Positions 35,201-46,665 of a DNA stretch of 64,000 nt are shown here, one piece after another; within the stretch, counting starts at the first letter, position 1; each line of letters begins with the position of its first letter. The position numbers were made by a program, and so were the translations under genes. The stretch is from positions 15,658,922 through 15,722,921 of the forward strand of contig NC_092678.1 of the NCBI RefSeq assembly GCF_964355755.1, written 5' to 3'. Under the pieces are notes generated by a model. That model saw only the letters and a list, made by a program, of their open reading frames with translations. It was not told the origin of the DNA and made no database searches. This DNA comes from Antedon mediterranea. Taxonomy: Eukaryota > Echinodermata > Crinoidea > Comatulida > Antedonidae.

Positions 35201-38200
35201 GTGACGCTTAAAAATATCAACCACAACCAATCTAAAAATAGATTAACAGGCAGGTACTTTCTCTGGAGCTGAGGCGCGGCATGCATAAAGAGCCTATGCA
35301 TACGCGACACGTCCACTAGACGATAAGCCAAAGAAACAAAAGACTGCGTAACAAAGTGTTAAACAACTGAGACTCGCTTTCACCGGCCGCCGCCGAGAGA
35401 TGTAAACACGTGTTTTGTTACTGCCATGTCTCTCTTTCGATCTCTAGTACTGTATTGGCTGTCTAAAATGTGGTAACTTGTATATTGTAAATAAAGTAAA
35501 TGATTGATTGTATTGTTTTTCTTGTAAAAATGTTATGTGTATTAAAAATAAATATCAATGATATTATTATTTTCAATATCACACTGGATTAATCGACTCT
35601 ATCGGTGGGATTTACTCTTTCGTCGGTAACATACGCCCATCATCAAATGACAAAGGCGTGATTGATTTTCTAGGCGCAATTCAATGCTAGCTGCTTTGAT
35701 CGTATAATACAGTCAAGAAGGCTACAATTGTTTTGCTATTTGCTAGTGCGCTATGAAGTCTTATCTCCGGGCAACTAGAGGTGTCTTACTAATGAGTAGG
35801 CCTAGTTTTATTTCATCGGGACTTGCACCCAATGTTAATTGAACGCCAAAAAAAATGTTTTTTTATCGCATATGTTTACCCGCCGGCGGAAAAAAAAGTA
35901 GGCTACGATCGTTTTAATGTTTGCTAACGCGCTATGAAGTGTCGTTTCCGGCCAAATACAGTTGCCTACTGATGAGTAGGCATATTTTTTCATTTATCGC
36001 GTATGTTTACCTGCGGAAAAGTAGGCACCGATCGGGTTGTTTGCTAGCGCGCTATGAAATGTCCTTTCCGGCCAGTCCTACTGATGAGTAGGCATTTTAT
36101 ATTTCATCGGGGAATTCCCCTTGACGTTCGTAATGAACGCAAAAAAATTTTTCTTATCGCGTATGTTTACCGGCGGAAAAAGTAGGCTACGATAGTGGTG
36201 ATGTTTGCTAGCGCGCTATAAAGTGTCCCTTCCGGCCAACTGCAGAGTTGTCCTACTGATGAGTAGGCCTAGTTTTATTTCATCGGGGAATTCCCCTTGA
36301 CGTTCGTATTGAACGCAAAAACAATTTTTTATCGCGTATGTTTACTGGCGGAAAAAGTATGCTACAATGGTTTTACTGTTTGCTAGTGCGCTATAAAGTT
36401 TCGTTTCCGACAAACTGGAGTTAGTCCTACTGATGAGTAGGCTTATGCCTATTTTTTTTCATTGAGGACTTCCCCCTGACGTTCGTAATGAACGCAAAAA
36501 AATGTTTCTGTAGGCTACGATTGTTTTGCTGTTTGCTAGCGCGCTATAAGTGTTATTTCCGGCCAAACTAGAGGTGTCATTCAACATAAATGTTATGTGC
36601 GAGAGTACCATTTCCGGCCATCTAGGGTGTAAATTACCAAAAATCGCTTCGCCACAGCCCCAACCACATACCTTTCCAGGATTTTTCTTTTTTTATGGAA
36701 AAGTTACACTAAAGCTCTTTCTACACAATATCAAACATTATGTGTCAAAAAAATATGATGTGCCAGTATATGGACACAATGACATCATATCACTACCATA
36801 TTTGGGAACATCACATTTTTCCCTTGAAATACCGGAATGCTGTCCGACGAGGTTTAGTTTTTTACCAACCCCAAAACCAGTTCTAGAAATACCGGGATGG
36901 TGTTCGGCTGGGGATAGTTTCACCATGTAGTTTAAGTTCTATTTATTTGTTGTTAGCCGAAACCGTTCAATTCATTTCACTGTAAATGATAGTGTAAACA
37001 GAGCTTAAAAGTAAGATTATGATAGGTTACAAAATACAATGTTGGCAGAGTTTTATTTTTTGGGGAGAAAAATAAGGGAAGATATGACACACAATTAACT
37101 AAAGATTTAACCAAAATGATTTAGGATATGATAACATTATTAATTGATAGCAAATACTTACTTCTCTCTTTTGTAGAATCATCTTCTTGTATTCTGGCAT
37201 AGTGACCAGTTGCTAAGGTATCAGCACCAATTGTGTGAAGAGCGTGGTGCAGAAAATGATCAAATTTGATATGTTTATTGCATAGAATGTCTGGGTTTGG
37301 TGTATATCCAGTCTGGTATTCATTTATCAGGTAGCTGAAGACAAATGGAAATAATGTACTGTAGGGAAGATTATCTTATGCTTTGATACCACTAGAGAGG
37401 CAACAAAATGACGTAACGCAACGGATGGATTTAAACCATTGATCAACTCCCTTGCGTTGCATCTATGTCTTTGCGTTTCGTCTCTAGTGGGAACAAGACA
37501 TAAAGCTCATAAACCATTTTTAGCCTCAGCCTATTATTAAAACTAAACTCCTCACTTAGACCCAAAACATACGTTAGACTCACTTGTGGCATTACATATT
37601 TTTTCAGGTAGGTCAGCATACTTGAGCAAGAAGCAGATGGGGGTATTAATGATACCATGGGGTTTCCTAAAGGATAGTCCTCTAGGTGGGTTAATAATAC
37701 GGGCCTGATTCTTAGTACCCACTAGGACGCAACGCAAATAATTTGACCAATCAAATTCTGTGATTATAAAAAGATACAGTAATTATTTAAAATTAGTTAT
37801 TATTAAATTAATATCAACAAACCTGAATACATTGTGCCAATATTCTTTTACAAAATTAACTTGTTGAAACGGAATTCCAAGTTTGTCACAAACATATTCT
37901 GCATCTTTTGCGTCGTTGTCTGCCACACATTCACCGTGTTCATCTACGACATCCCAATTTTTCATAAACACTCCAGTCACTTTATATCCTTTGTACAAAA
38001 AAAGTTGCATAATAATTTCAAAATTTTGTTTAGCAATATTGCTAATGAAACTGATTTTTGATTCGAGAAACATAGTTTTGTATTGTATTTTTTGCTACAC
38101 AATTGTACAAATGTGTACTGTAGCAATAAGGTTGTTTTGTATAGCTTTTTGCTATGCTACACTGGCGAAATTATTCCCTGAATACTACATACTTCTTTCT

Positions 38201-39166
38201 TTAGGAACACAGCCTGTACAGCAAAGGATTCCTATCTCTGTCTACACTATCAAACTTTATGTGAAAACAAAATGTAATGTGCCATACAAGGACTCGATGT
38301 CATCACTACCATATTTGGGTACATCACACTTTTTTTTGTCAAACTAGTAGTAGTTTGATAGTGTAAACTTAGAGTGACAGTCACATTAATGTCGTCCTTT
38401 CACAAACTCTTGTTAATTTTGTTTTGAAAGTCTTTGGATATGGAAATTCAATGTCGTGAAAAAAAATCATGATTTGACTTCTGATAGGATTTGAACTCTG
38501 ACAGGATTTGAACTCTGACAGGATTTGACTGCAAGAACATTAAATAAGCTATTTTTTATTAAATCAAGTTATTACTTTTGCCTAAAAAAATGATAATGAT
38601 GACAATGACAAAATAAACAGTTAAATTTATAAGAAAAAGAAACCCATTGGGAATGAAATTTAAATTACAGTTATCAGTAAATATTTTTAATTTTTGATCC
38701 AATTTTTGTTTAATAAAGTAAACAACATTAAAAAAAAATTGGCCATATTTAACAGTGATGTTTTAAAAATTAATTTTTTATTGGGCAATACATTTTTGAC
38801 ATTATTTCTTGTATCCCTACTTTTGAAAACTAAATGTATTAAATAGAGGGCGCTATATAATTATAGATGTACTGTAAACCAAATAGGTTTTGCCAGTTGA
38901 ATGTTCGAACATTAGACTGGGGACTGTATGGATTTCATCATCATATTTTCTCACCATTGCCTAGAGGGAATTGTTAGGCTTCGAAGGCTAGAGGCCCGAT
39001 TTTCTCAATACTGTACCAGAGCAAAAGATACGGTACAGTATCCCTAGCCACAGGGTATATTGAAATAGGTTCATATTTTACCTTGACTTTTAAGGATCAA
39101 TGCAGCAACAGCACTGTCCACACCACCTGACATTGCACATGCCACATGACTTATGCACCTTGACAT
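28644..39166 (-). CDS. TRMU: Mitochondrial tRNA-specific 2-thiouridylase (MnmA/TRMU), ten exons, 387 aa
   Basis: Catalyses ATP-dependent 2-thiolation of U34 in mitochondrial tRNA-Lys, -Glu and -Gln, taking sulfur from a persulfide relay in the matrix. Exons (minus): 39166-39082, 37988-37823, 37334-37162, 34824-34652, 34114-34061, 33457-33391, 32663-32563, 31894-31753, 31108-31026, 28763-28644. All borders are GT-AG with matching phase. The PP-loop [10 protein letters not shown] is at residues 13-22 and the MnmA signature GVFMKNWD follows. C102 in [10 protein letters not shown] and C204 in SMGICFIG are the two catalytic cysteines, and the C-terminal beta-barrel includes FLYLxLGQ-like [10 protein letters not shown]. 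Length is close to the family norm. The first exon lacks an obvious long targeting peptide. Introns carry three M2 MITEs, a large 21-bp array and a 175-bp satellite. Coding looks intact. Confidence 0.95.
28820..29110. mobile_element. SINE-like dispersed repeat in the last TRMU intron
   Basis: TCCTGGATTTATATAGCCCC and AACCTCTAAGAGCTGTACAAA are the type of short-repeat head seen widely in invertebrate genomes. A block follows with AACCAGGGATCGATCTAATTG (B-box-like) and a gapped inverted CCTGGTC...ACCAGG. Boundaries are uncertain. Confidence 0.4.
29260..30469. mobile_element. M2 MITE whose interior has expanded into a 21-bp minisatellite
   Basis: The left part (GATGTGCCCATATATGGACACAGTGATGTCATATCACTACC) and the right end (TTTTTGATAGTGTAGACAGAACT followed by TTA) match the interior and end of M2 copies at 14713, 36713 and 38234. 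Between them one internal word is repeated about 55 times. The left terminal repeat itself is not recognisable. Confidence 0.8.
29281..30441. repeat. 21-bp tandem array, about 55 units
   Basis: The unit contains CATCACTACCATATTTGGG plus two bases. Nearly all units are identical. One 6-base insertion (AAGTAC) lies at about 29455, and two blocks of the CATATCAC variant (roughly 29890-30025 and 30370-30441) mark a higher-order pattern. Because 21 is divisible by three and the unit lacks stops in several frames, ORFs of about 400 codons arise on both strands; these are artefacts. The array lies in the last intron of TRMU. Confidence 0.95.
30731..30973. mobile_element. MITE family M6 with internal minisatellite
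   Basis: Ends TACCGTAAAACCTTGAAA and GAGGTTTTACAGTA are inverted repeats. Between them are about six diverging units of AAGCCCATCTCAAAAAGGCGG / CCATCTTGAAAAG (33-37 bp). The same GATGGGCTTCTTTTTGAGA words recur at 32855-32945, 60540-60720 and 61911-62442. Confidence 0.65.
31336..31625. mobile_element. M1 MITE, uninterrupted copy
   Basis: Colinear with 26136-27049 minus its nested insertion, and ends GGGGGACAATGCAT with a decayed terminus. It serves as the empty site for the nested MITE. It lies in a TRMU intron. Confidence 0.7.
31930..32480 (+). mobile_element. tRNA-derived SINE, one good and one diverged copy
   Basis: 32098-32480 opens with an A box (GTGGCCGAGCGGTTAAGAC, as in Ser/Leu-type tRNAs) and a B box (GGTTCAAGGCT, 32161-32171). 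The body contains GGACTATAAACCGTAGGACCAG and the end is AATAATAATAATT-like. 31930-32050 is an older copy sharing the A-box region and the GGACTATAAACCGTAGGTCCAG body. These are SINEs inside a TRMU intron, not functional tRNA genes. Confidence 0.7.
32855..33065. repeat. Dispersed repeat related to M6
   Basis: Four GAGATGGGCTTCTTTTTGA-like units are followed by GCCAAGGAAGCAGACAAGAAGATACAA. The same two parts occur in the same order at 61960-62150, so this is a defined element, not low-complexity drift. Confidence 0.6.
34115..34650. other. TRMU intron, nothing recognised
   Basis: A/T-rich intron between the 54-base exon and its upstream neighbour. No repeats or coding seen. Confidence 0.4.
35110..35215. 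repeat. Cluster of CCGTGACGCTT direct repeats
   Basis: Four direct CCGTGACGCTT words and one inverted AGCGTCACGG occur within 100 bases, spaced about 20-30 bp. They are G/C-rich in an A/T-rich intron. Confidence 0.7.
35640..36600. repeat. Satellite of about 175-bp units, five to six copies
   Basis: The landmarks TTATCGCGTATGTTTAC, GCGGAAAAAGTAGGCTACGAT, TTTGCTAGCGCGCTAT, TTTCCGGCCAA and CCTACTGATGAGTAGG recur in order. The CCTACT-GATG-AGTAGG hairpin ends at 35800, 35980, 36092, 36267 and 36441. Spacing is therefore 180, 112, 175 and 174, with one unit internally shortened. It lies in the TRMU intron between 34824 and 37162. Confidence 0.85.
36713..37005. mobile_element. MITE family M2, TAA target duplication
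   Basis: AGCTCTTTCTACACAATATCAAAC ... GATAGTGTAAACAGAGCT, flanked by TAA at 36710-36712 and 37006-37008. Inside is a single CATATCACTACCATATTTGGG, the seed of the 21-bp array at 29281-30441, and extra sequence of about 130 bases. It is in a TRMU intron. Confidence 0.8.
38234..38371. mobile_element. MITE family M2, short copy
   Basis: CTCTGTCTACACTATCAAAC ... GTTTGATAGTGTAAACTTAG with one TCATCACTACCATATTTGGG inside. The outermost bases are diverged. It lies in TRMU intron 1. Confidence 0.7.
38478..38531. repeat. Three-copy 20-bp direct repeat
   Basis: CTCTGACAGGATTTGAA-type units repeat three times in TRMU intron 1. A degenerate M1 fragment follows at about 38640-38800. Confidence 0.6.
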
Positions 39167-39307
39167 TCCATATACGGTGCTTTTCATTATACATTAGTCA
39201 TAAACACCATTGTACACCACACACCACTGAAGTGAAATCTATGAAATACAACGAAGGCAATTTAACAAACATATTATTTAGACTTATAATTCATACTTTT
39301 ATCCTAA

Positions 39308-39606
39308 CACTTTGACTGCCAAACACGGAGATCTTCGTGTTTGGAAACCCAACGCTTGCCTGCCAAACACGGAGATCTCCGTGTTTTTTTTTCGAAATCC
39401 GGTAGATACTGTAGGTTAATTATTGGTGTTATCAATGGACACTATATTCGGTCTGGACTGTAAATATTTTACTATTTGAAAGTAACTAATCTGGTTACGA
39501 ACGACTGTCAAAACGGTACCTGTCGAAACATCAACATACACCGCGCATCACTGTAGCGTGTAGAGCGATGGTTTGGCGCGTTGTGTATGCTTTGGCAGTC
39601 AAAGTG
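39308..39606. mobile_element. piggyBac-like MITE 140 bp upstream of the TRMU start codon
   Basis: CACTTTGACTGCCAAACACG ... TTTGGCAGTCAAAGTG, with TTAA on the right (39607-39610) and a mutated CTAA on the left. It shares ends and interior words (CCGGTAGATA, GGTCTGGAC, CACCGCGCATCAC) with the larger relative at 39723-41499. TRMU begins translation at 39166, so the element occupies the promoter-proximal region. Confidence 0.75.
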
Positions 39607-39722
39607 TTAATTGATTTAAAAATACAACATTTAAATGGCATATTCGATAACATAACTTTACAGTTAAGCATGGGTTTTTCTATCCGTTGTGTACTGTATT
39701 CATTAATGCTACATTAATTTAA

Positions 39723-41499
39723 CACTTTGACTGCCAAACACGAAGATCTTCGTTTTTGGAAACACAACGCTTGACTGCCAAACACGAAGATCTTCGTATT
39801 TCGCATTTTTTTACGAAATCCGGTAGATAGGTTAATTATTGGTATATACTATAAATATGGACACTATATTCGGTCTGGACCGTGAATAATTTACTTTTTG
39901 AAAGCAACTAATCTGGTTACGAACGATTGTCAAAATGGTACCTGTCGAAATAACATACACCGCGCATCACAGTAGCGCGTACAGCGATGGTTTGGCGCAT
40001 TGTGTATCGGTCGCGCGCTAGCTATGCCGCCGAAGCATTACAAAGGTTTATGTGGATTGGCATGTTTGTTTGTTATCTGAATAAAAAATAATGGATGAAT
40101 TTTCAATATGAAGTCTTTAATTTTATTATTGTATGTATATCCTAATTGTTTTGGTGTTTCACTGTAAGTGGCCGAGTTTCACGCAACAAACTTGTTTAGA
40201 AATGGTATAAATATTATCATCAGTTTACTAGCTAGGCTAGTAGTACTAGGCTATAGCCTAGGCCTAGTCGTAAAACGGTTCCGGACCAACTTTAGGCCTA
40301 GTTAACTAGGCCTGGTGTCTTTACTATGTGGATTTTGGCGAAACATTGATGTAAGATTTATGATTTATGAAATGTAATACATTTTTCGATAGTGATAACT
40401 TGTTTTTATAGGCCTACCGGTGCCGTGTAAGTAACTTTTTCGTTGTTTGTTTATCTCCCCGGGCGATATTTTCATATTGTGATGTCTTGCACAAAATCGC
40501 GAATATCTCGACTTTCTTGCGCGAAACTACGAAAAACTCAAAAAGTGAGTTACTTTCATTTTACTATTACGATTTACATATAGCGATTTGAAAGCTAAAA
40601 TCTTTATGATTATTTTAGTCTAAATTACATGTAAATCAGATCACATACATAGTTTCAATCAGCTTTAATAAAACGCCGTGGTTAGGATTCCGGCACCGGA
40701 ACTCAACTGCCCACCGTTAGGGAATCCGACACGCTATTGCGCATGCTCATAGCTCTGGGAAGTGAATTATAGCTTGCACTTATAGAGTGCCACACACACC
40801 ACACCACCGAGAGTCGGAGTGTTATAGGGATTTACTGTAGCCTAGATAGTCGTTGCGCGAGCGAGAGCGATGGATGAAACTTGGCCTATGCCATACATGA
40901 ATTAATAATTAAAATACGACTACGCCACGCGTTAAAATAATTATAATGATATTAATAAGTATCAGTATCTATCTAAGAATCTTAATCCTGTTTTTAGCGT
41001 TGCGACCCTGACTTTCCGAACAGTTTTCACATCCACGCGGTGGCTGCCGTCAACAAATCAACGTGTGATTGCATGTTGTTATGTACAGTATAATGCGTTA
41101 TGAAAAATCATAAAACTAGTCATGTAATTATATAATTCATAATGATATGAAGTTTATATATGAATGAAGAAACCACAATTTAATTAAAAAATAAATAGGC
41201 CCACTGGTCACGTCTAACTGGTAGCCCTAGCCTAGATTAGTGGATACCGTATTAGTAGGCATCTAGGCTAGTTCGCCGTGTGGCGCAGCTATGAAATGAT
41301 CCATCGCTGTTGTTGATAGGTATAGAGTCGCCGATTACCTCGCTCTGGGCATGCGCAATAGCGTGTCGGATTCCCTAACGCTGGGCAGTTGAGTTCCGGT
41401 GCCGGAATCCTAACCACGGCGTTAATAAAAACATTGAATTGGGCTATAAACGCTGGCGGTGGCAGTTTCTAACTGGAAAAACCTCTGGCAGTCAAAGTG
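39723..41499. mobile_element. piggyBac-like TTAA element carrying a nested MULE-like insertion
   Basis: Ends CACTTTGACTGCCAAACACG and CTGGCAGTCAAAGTG with TTAA on both sides (39719-39722 and 41500-41503). Without the 757 bases of nested insert and duplication it is about 1.0 kb and has no transposase, so it is non-autonomous. The left end starts with two copies of GACTGCCAAACACGAAGATC. Confidence 0.8.
40674..41421. mobile_element. MULE-like element, 748 bp, long inverted ends, 9-bp target duplication
   Basis: Inverted ends of about 73 bases (CGCCGTGGTTAGGATTCCGG ... reverse complement at the right) are nearly perfect. TTAATAAAA occurs on both sides (40665-40673 and 41422-41430). Nine-base duplications and long TIRs point to the Mutator superfamily. 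No ORF. It sits wholly inside the TTAA element. Confidence 0.85.
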
Positions 41500-41565
41500 T
41501 TAAAGAGAAGCATACTCTCTGTCTGGCTGTCAGAATTGCTTGGTCCAGAAATGAAGGTGTGGGTG

Positions 41566-44500
41566 GGGTGTGTCGAAAGCGAAGACCTCGAAAGCGAAGA
41601 TCGAAGACCGAAGACTTCGAAAGCGAAGACCCTACGAAATGGTAGTGTGCACAAAATCCCACCAAAATCATACAAAATCGTGATAACACCTTGAATTTAC
41701 AGATCCTGAAAAAATATTTCAATTTTAATCGTTATATTATAAAAAATCATGACTTTATCTATGAACAAGCTCCCGTGTTTTTGCCAATCGAGTTAATATG
41801 TGATATAGTTTTACGAACAAACACATCGCGCTATTTGCAAGGCGACGGACGCACAAGAAGGACCTCGCACATGAAATGTCACTTGTTCCGATAACAATTT
41901 AAAATCATAGCCAATTGTTTATAAGTATAGAAATAAACTACAGTAAGTAAATTGTAAGAAGTAAAGGATGGCGGTAGGCCCGGTATTTAGGTTTATTTTA
42001 GAGCCTATAGGCCTATAAAAAGTGTCCGTATATCATAGATTTTACACTTGCTTTTAAATGTTAGGTACAGAGATCTTTTTTGCCTTTAAATATGTTGCTA
42101 TGTGTTTTTTATCTATAATATTTGCCTATTGTTTATTATCTAAATATATGAATAAATACAATAAGATATTCATTTTCCTGTATTGTATTTAAACTTTTAC
42201 ATTTTCCCATTGTAACTATTGCTATTTTACTTAATCGCCAGTTTCAAACTGTTTTCTAATGAGAAATCAGAATTTGAATACAGTATTATTTTTTACTTTG
42301 ACAATAGACAAATAATAGGGCCTATATCAGTATCAGAATATTTAGTGTGGTTGGAGAAGCGACAGATGATGTAAAGAAAAATGTAATTTTTTTTTGGTTA
42401 ATGAAATATTTAATTTCCTTTTTTGGAAAATAAATATTTCATTAACCAACGTATGAACCACTAAACAAAAAAAATTCTGCCGCAACGTATCGTTGGCGCG
42501 CGCAAATCTATCTATCTATCTTCTATCTATTTTGCATCCCCTCTTACGATCGAGAATCATGATGAACGTAATAAAGCAGAAATGGTGTTGAACACATCGG
42601 TTCCCACTTGTGATGACACGCAACGTTATTTTCTTACGGCGCACTTTGCGTCGATCTGAAAACCAATTTCAGCTCTTAAAATATTTCCCGGGCCAATGAC
42701 AGTTCGTCCCAATAGCTTACCGTGAACTAACGGAACTTTATTTTATATCTTTGTATTGTCAAAGTAAAAAATAATACTGTATTCAAATTCTGATTTGACA
42801 AAAGGCTAATACTGTAGAACGAACGATAGACATCACACTCTGAAAATTTTTCTTGGTCGTTAACCCGTTATAATAGTATAATTCTGTTAGATTTGTTTGT
42901 ATTAGTGTCAATTCTATATTTAAATGGTCAACAACCGGTAACCTGTTTCTTAATTAAAATTTAGAAGCGGGACGTCGACAATCTGTTGAAAATCGGGAGA
43001 CTGTTGAATAGTCGTCTCAACCACAAGCCTGTGAGATAGAAGGTTGGGGGTTAGAGTGGTTAAGCCCGATAAACATTCACCATCACTTAATAAAGATTTA
43101 TAGAGAGTATCTCTTTTTGTATTCACCACGGGCAATGCTTGAAAACAAAAGTCAGTTTTTTATTTGATGATGAGGAAAATTGTGGTTGGCGGGACTGGAA
43201 CTTCATTAAACTAATCTTTTGACAGTGTCGGTAAACGTAATACCGATATGAATAAACACCCGTTTTAATATTGAAAAATAAATTAAACGTGAACACACTA
43301 TCGTCACTAATCACATTGCAACCGTAACAAAATCGGCAACTTGTAATTTTGGAGGGAATATTTTTTATTTCAATCTTTGTTTTGAATGGCTTTTGTCTTT
43401 GTGAACGTTGACATAATGGCATAATTATTCGGAATTATGGAAGCCGTGAAACAGATGATATGTCGCAGGAAACGACCGATTTATAACCAAAATTTGCAGA
43501 ACGTTGATGCCTATATCGTTCGTTCTTTTTACTTAATTTCTTGTCAAATCATAATTTGAATATATTCTGCCAAATTTGGCCCGGGAAATATTTTAAGAGC
43601 TGGAATTAGTTTCCAGATCGACGCAAAGTGCGCCTTAAGAACAAACTTGCGTGTCATCATAAGTGGGAACCGACGTGTTCAACACCGACTGCTTTACGTT
43701 CATCATGATTCTCGATCGTAAAGAGGGGATGCAAAAATAGATAGAAGAGTATTTTCTTATGTTGCGCGCGCGTCAATACGATACGTTGCGGTAGGATGTT
43801 TTCGTTTAGTAGTTCATACGTTGGTTAATGAAATATTTATTTTACATTTTTCTTCTTTACATAGTACTGTCGCTTCGCCAACCACACTAACCGATACTGA
43901 TAATATTATTTGTCCATTATGAATACATTAGAAAAACATTTTTAAACTGGCGAATAATTAAATCAGTAATACTGTAGTATTGGCTACAACGGGGAAAATG
44001 TACAAGTTTAAAATACTATACAGAATAACTAAAAGAAAATAAATATCTTATTGTATTTATTCATACATTTAGACAATAGGCAAATATTATAGATAATAAA
44101 TATACATCAACATAATAATATTTAAATGCAAAAAAAAGGATCTCTAAGTTGTATTCACGCGTAGGCCTACGTATAACATTTTTAAAAACAAGTGTAAAAT
44201 CTATGATACGGACACTTTTTATAGGCCTATAGGCTCTAAAATTAGGCTAAATAAGCATATGGCCATCCTTTACTTCTTACAATTTACTTACTTTAATTTA
44301 TTTAATTTACTGTAGTTTATTTCTATACTTCTCTATACAGTTGGCTATGGCTTTAAATTGTAGGCGACGTGTGCTACAATACAAAGTTATCGGAAAAAGT
44401 GACATTTAATATTGCATTCAATTCGAGGTCCTTCCTTGTGTGTCCGTCGCCTTGCAAATAGCGCGATGTGTTTGTTCGTAAAACTATATCACATATTAAC

Positions 44501-44717
44501 TCCATTGGCGAAAACACGTGAGCTTGTTCATAGATAAAGTCATGTTTTTTGATAACATAACGATTAAAATCGAAATATTTTTTTAGAATCTGTAAATTCA
44601 AGGTGTTATCATCGATTTTGGTCGGATTTTGTGCACACTACCATTTCGTAGGGTCTTCGCTTTCGAGGTCTTCGGTCTTCGATCTTCGCTTTCGAGGTCT
44701 TCGCTTTCGACACACCC
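41566..44717. mobile_element. 3.15 kb foldback MULE-like element with arms over 1 kb and 10-bp target duplication
   Basis: The left arm (41566 to about 42840) and the right arm (about 43505 to 44717) are inverted copies, from GGGTGTGTCGAAAGCGAAGACC at the outside to CGAACGATA/TATCGTTCG at the inside. GGTGTGGGTG lies on both sides (41556-41565 and 44718-44727). Arms differ by scattered substitutions and indels. The roughly 660-bp centre holds two short minus-strand ORFs (43422-43123 and 43135-42950) without recognisable homology. It starts 63 bases after the right TTAA of the previous element. Confidence 0.85.
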
Positions 44718-44727
44718 GGTGTGGGTG

Positions 44728-46285
44728 TAGGGGCGTAGGTACACTCTCTCTAGGCGTACAAGGTCCTACTAGGCTAGGCTTAGACTAGTACAGTAGTAGA
44801 CCTATAACCTAGGCCTAGCCCTGGCCTAGCGATAGCGTGTAATATACTACCAGGGCCGCCTACGGTAATCTTCGTCGTCGCCCAGTATTGCCCACCAACA
44901 GTGGGGTTATTATGATATAAAAACTTACCTTCTAGCCTGGCTAGGCCTGTATTCAATTAACTATTTTTTTAGCTTATAATATTGATATTGTGAATCGTGG
45001 TGATCACTTTACTCGCAAATAATTATAGGCCCTAAACCCCAAACAAGTACATCTCAGTATACGCACGTTTTTTACCCGCTTGCGCCGATTACTCGTCCAC
45101 CACCCGTCGTCCCATCCATCCCCACCGAACCACCCAACCGTGTCGTGATCATCCATTAAAGTACGCCACCAACGTTTCCAACAAGTTTTTAAATGCATTG
45201 ACATTGTAAATGTAAATATTTAAAAAACATTGAAATTAATTAATTGTCAGTTTTACACAATGACGTATTTATATTAAAATATGGCGCTAATGTAGCTTCA
45301 TACACACAATTTAAAATACTTAGTTTGCATTTTCCTATTTAGAGTCAGTGCATGGAGTAAAGAAATGAAAAAAAAAACAACGCGCGACCACCATTATTCA
45401 TTGCGCGGATTGTTGAGGATAGCTGACCTCAGTTCGAGTGTGGCATTTCGTTTCGATTGTGTACGGAGACTGTTATTGTTGACCTATAAAAAGTTTTTCA
45501 CCATAAGCATAATAATAGTACGGTACTACACCCAGGCCTTGGCCGATAATAATGTGAAAAAAGGTTAATCAATTTTTTTTTTCACTTCAACAATTATTAT
45601 TGCTCTAACCAATAATATAAGAATTCAACCCAGAATTCAACGTCTAAATAAAGTTCTGACCTATCTCCTGTTATGAATACGTTGCTTCCACACAGCGTTA
45701 TTTTATAAAATCATTTTTTTGTTCACTACATCAAAAACACATTAAAAAACAAAACCATACATTAAACAAAGAATTCAACATGTTGCATTTTTTTAACTAA
45801 GAAAACCTCTGCAAATACTATTATCAACTTCTACTTTATTGCATACTTTTACAGTAAGAAAGCGTTATTTTTCACATTGGGAAATTAAAAAAATACACAA
45901 TAATTTGGTAAACATTGTACTGTTAGTACTTTGACAAAACAGATTTCTTCCATAGATCAATCGATTTATAAGGAAATATATTACACATATTAGGATATAA
46001 TACACATGTATATATACACATTACATACATTAAAAAAAAATTTAAAAATATAAAAAAAGCGAAAAAAGCTAAATCAAGACGATAAAGTAAAACAGCCAGA
46101 AAAGTTAGCAGAGCTTTAAATTGTGGGTAGAATTGATGTTTTTGTCGAGTATATTTATCGTGGACAACTGAGCATAAAATGAAATTATTTTGAACAATCG
46201 CTGGGAGTAAGAGAAGCAGTATATAATTTTATTAAATTATAAAGAAGAGTTTAAAAAAATAAAAAAATTGTTTGTCTGAGTGCCT
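44728..46285. other. No gene seen
   Basis: Rich in CTAGGCCTAG-type words up to 44830, otherwise A/T-rich. A good minus-strand splice donor (AGAAG|GTAAGTTTTT) at about 44930 has no supported exon. The Trp-rich ORF at 45004-45204 looks like chance. Confidence 0.4.
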
Positions 46286-46289
46286 TTTT

Positions 46290-46665
46290 GCAATATGTAT
46301 AAACAATTTAAATTAGTTTTAGGTATTACTTCAGACTTCACAACAATATGTAAAAGGATATTGTGGTCGATGGTATCAAACGCCTTTTTTTTAAGTCAAT
46401 AAAAATTCCGATTGTATAGTTAGACCTAAGTATACACTCGGAAAAGTGAAGCAATGCATGACTAGTGGACATATTTTTCCTGAAACTAAATTGTCCTGAA
46501 TAAAATATCGAATTTTTCCATAAATTTCAACAGACGACGAGTGTTAGAAAATTGGGGCAATATAGAGATCGGTCGATAATTTGAGAAACTACTTTTATCC
46601 CCAGCTTTGTAGATTGGAACAATTTTTTGCAATCTTAAGGGTAATTAAGGACAGAAACCATTCTA
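46290..46665 (-). pseudogene. Degraded LINE reverse transcriptase fragment
   Basis: In broken minus-strand frames one reads KIVPIYKAGDKSSFSNYRPIS, and about 250 bases further KAFDTIDHNI. These are the spaced motifs of non-LTR retrotransposon reverse transcriptase (the fingers region and the A motif with its catalytic Asp). Stops and frameshifts lie between them. Flanks show no other LINE domain, so this is an old truncated copy. Confidence 0.75.

Noticed and set aside
35783-36441. Hammerhead-ribozyme-like CTGATGAG repeated in the satellite
   Set aside because: No GAAA core or stem II is present at the needed position; the word is part of a simple 6-bp hairpin.
45004-45204. Trp/Asp-rich 66-codon ORF
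   Set aside because: Composition comes from a short repeated CCATCC/ACCACC-like sequence; no support.
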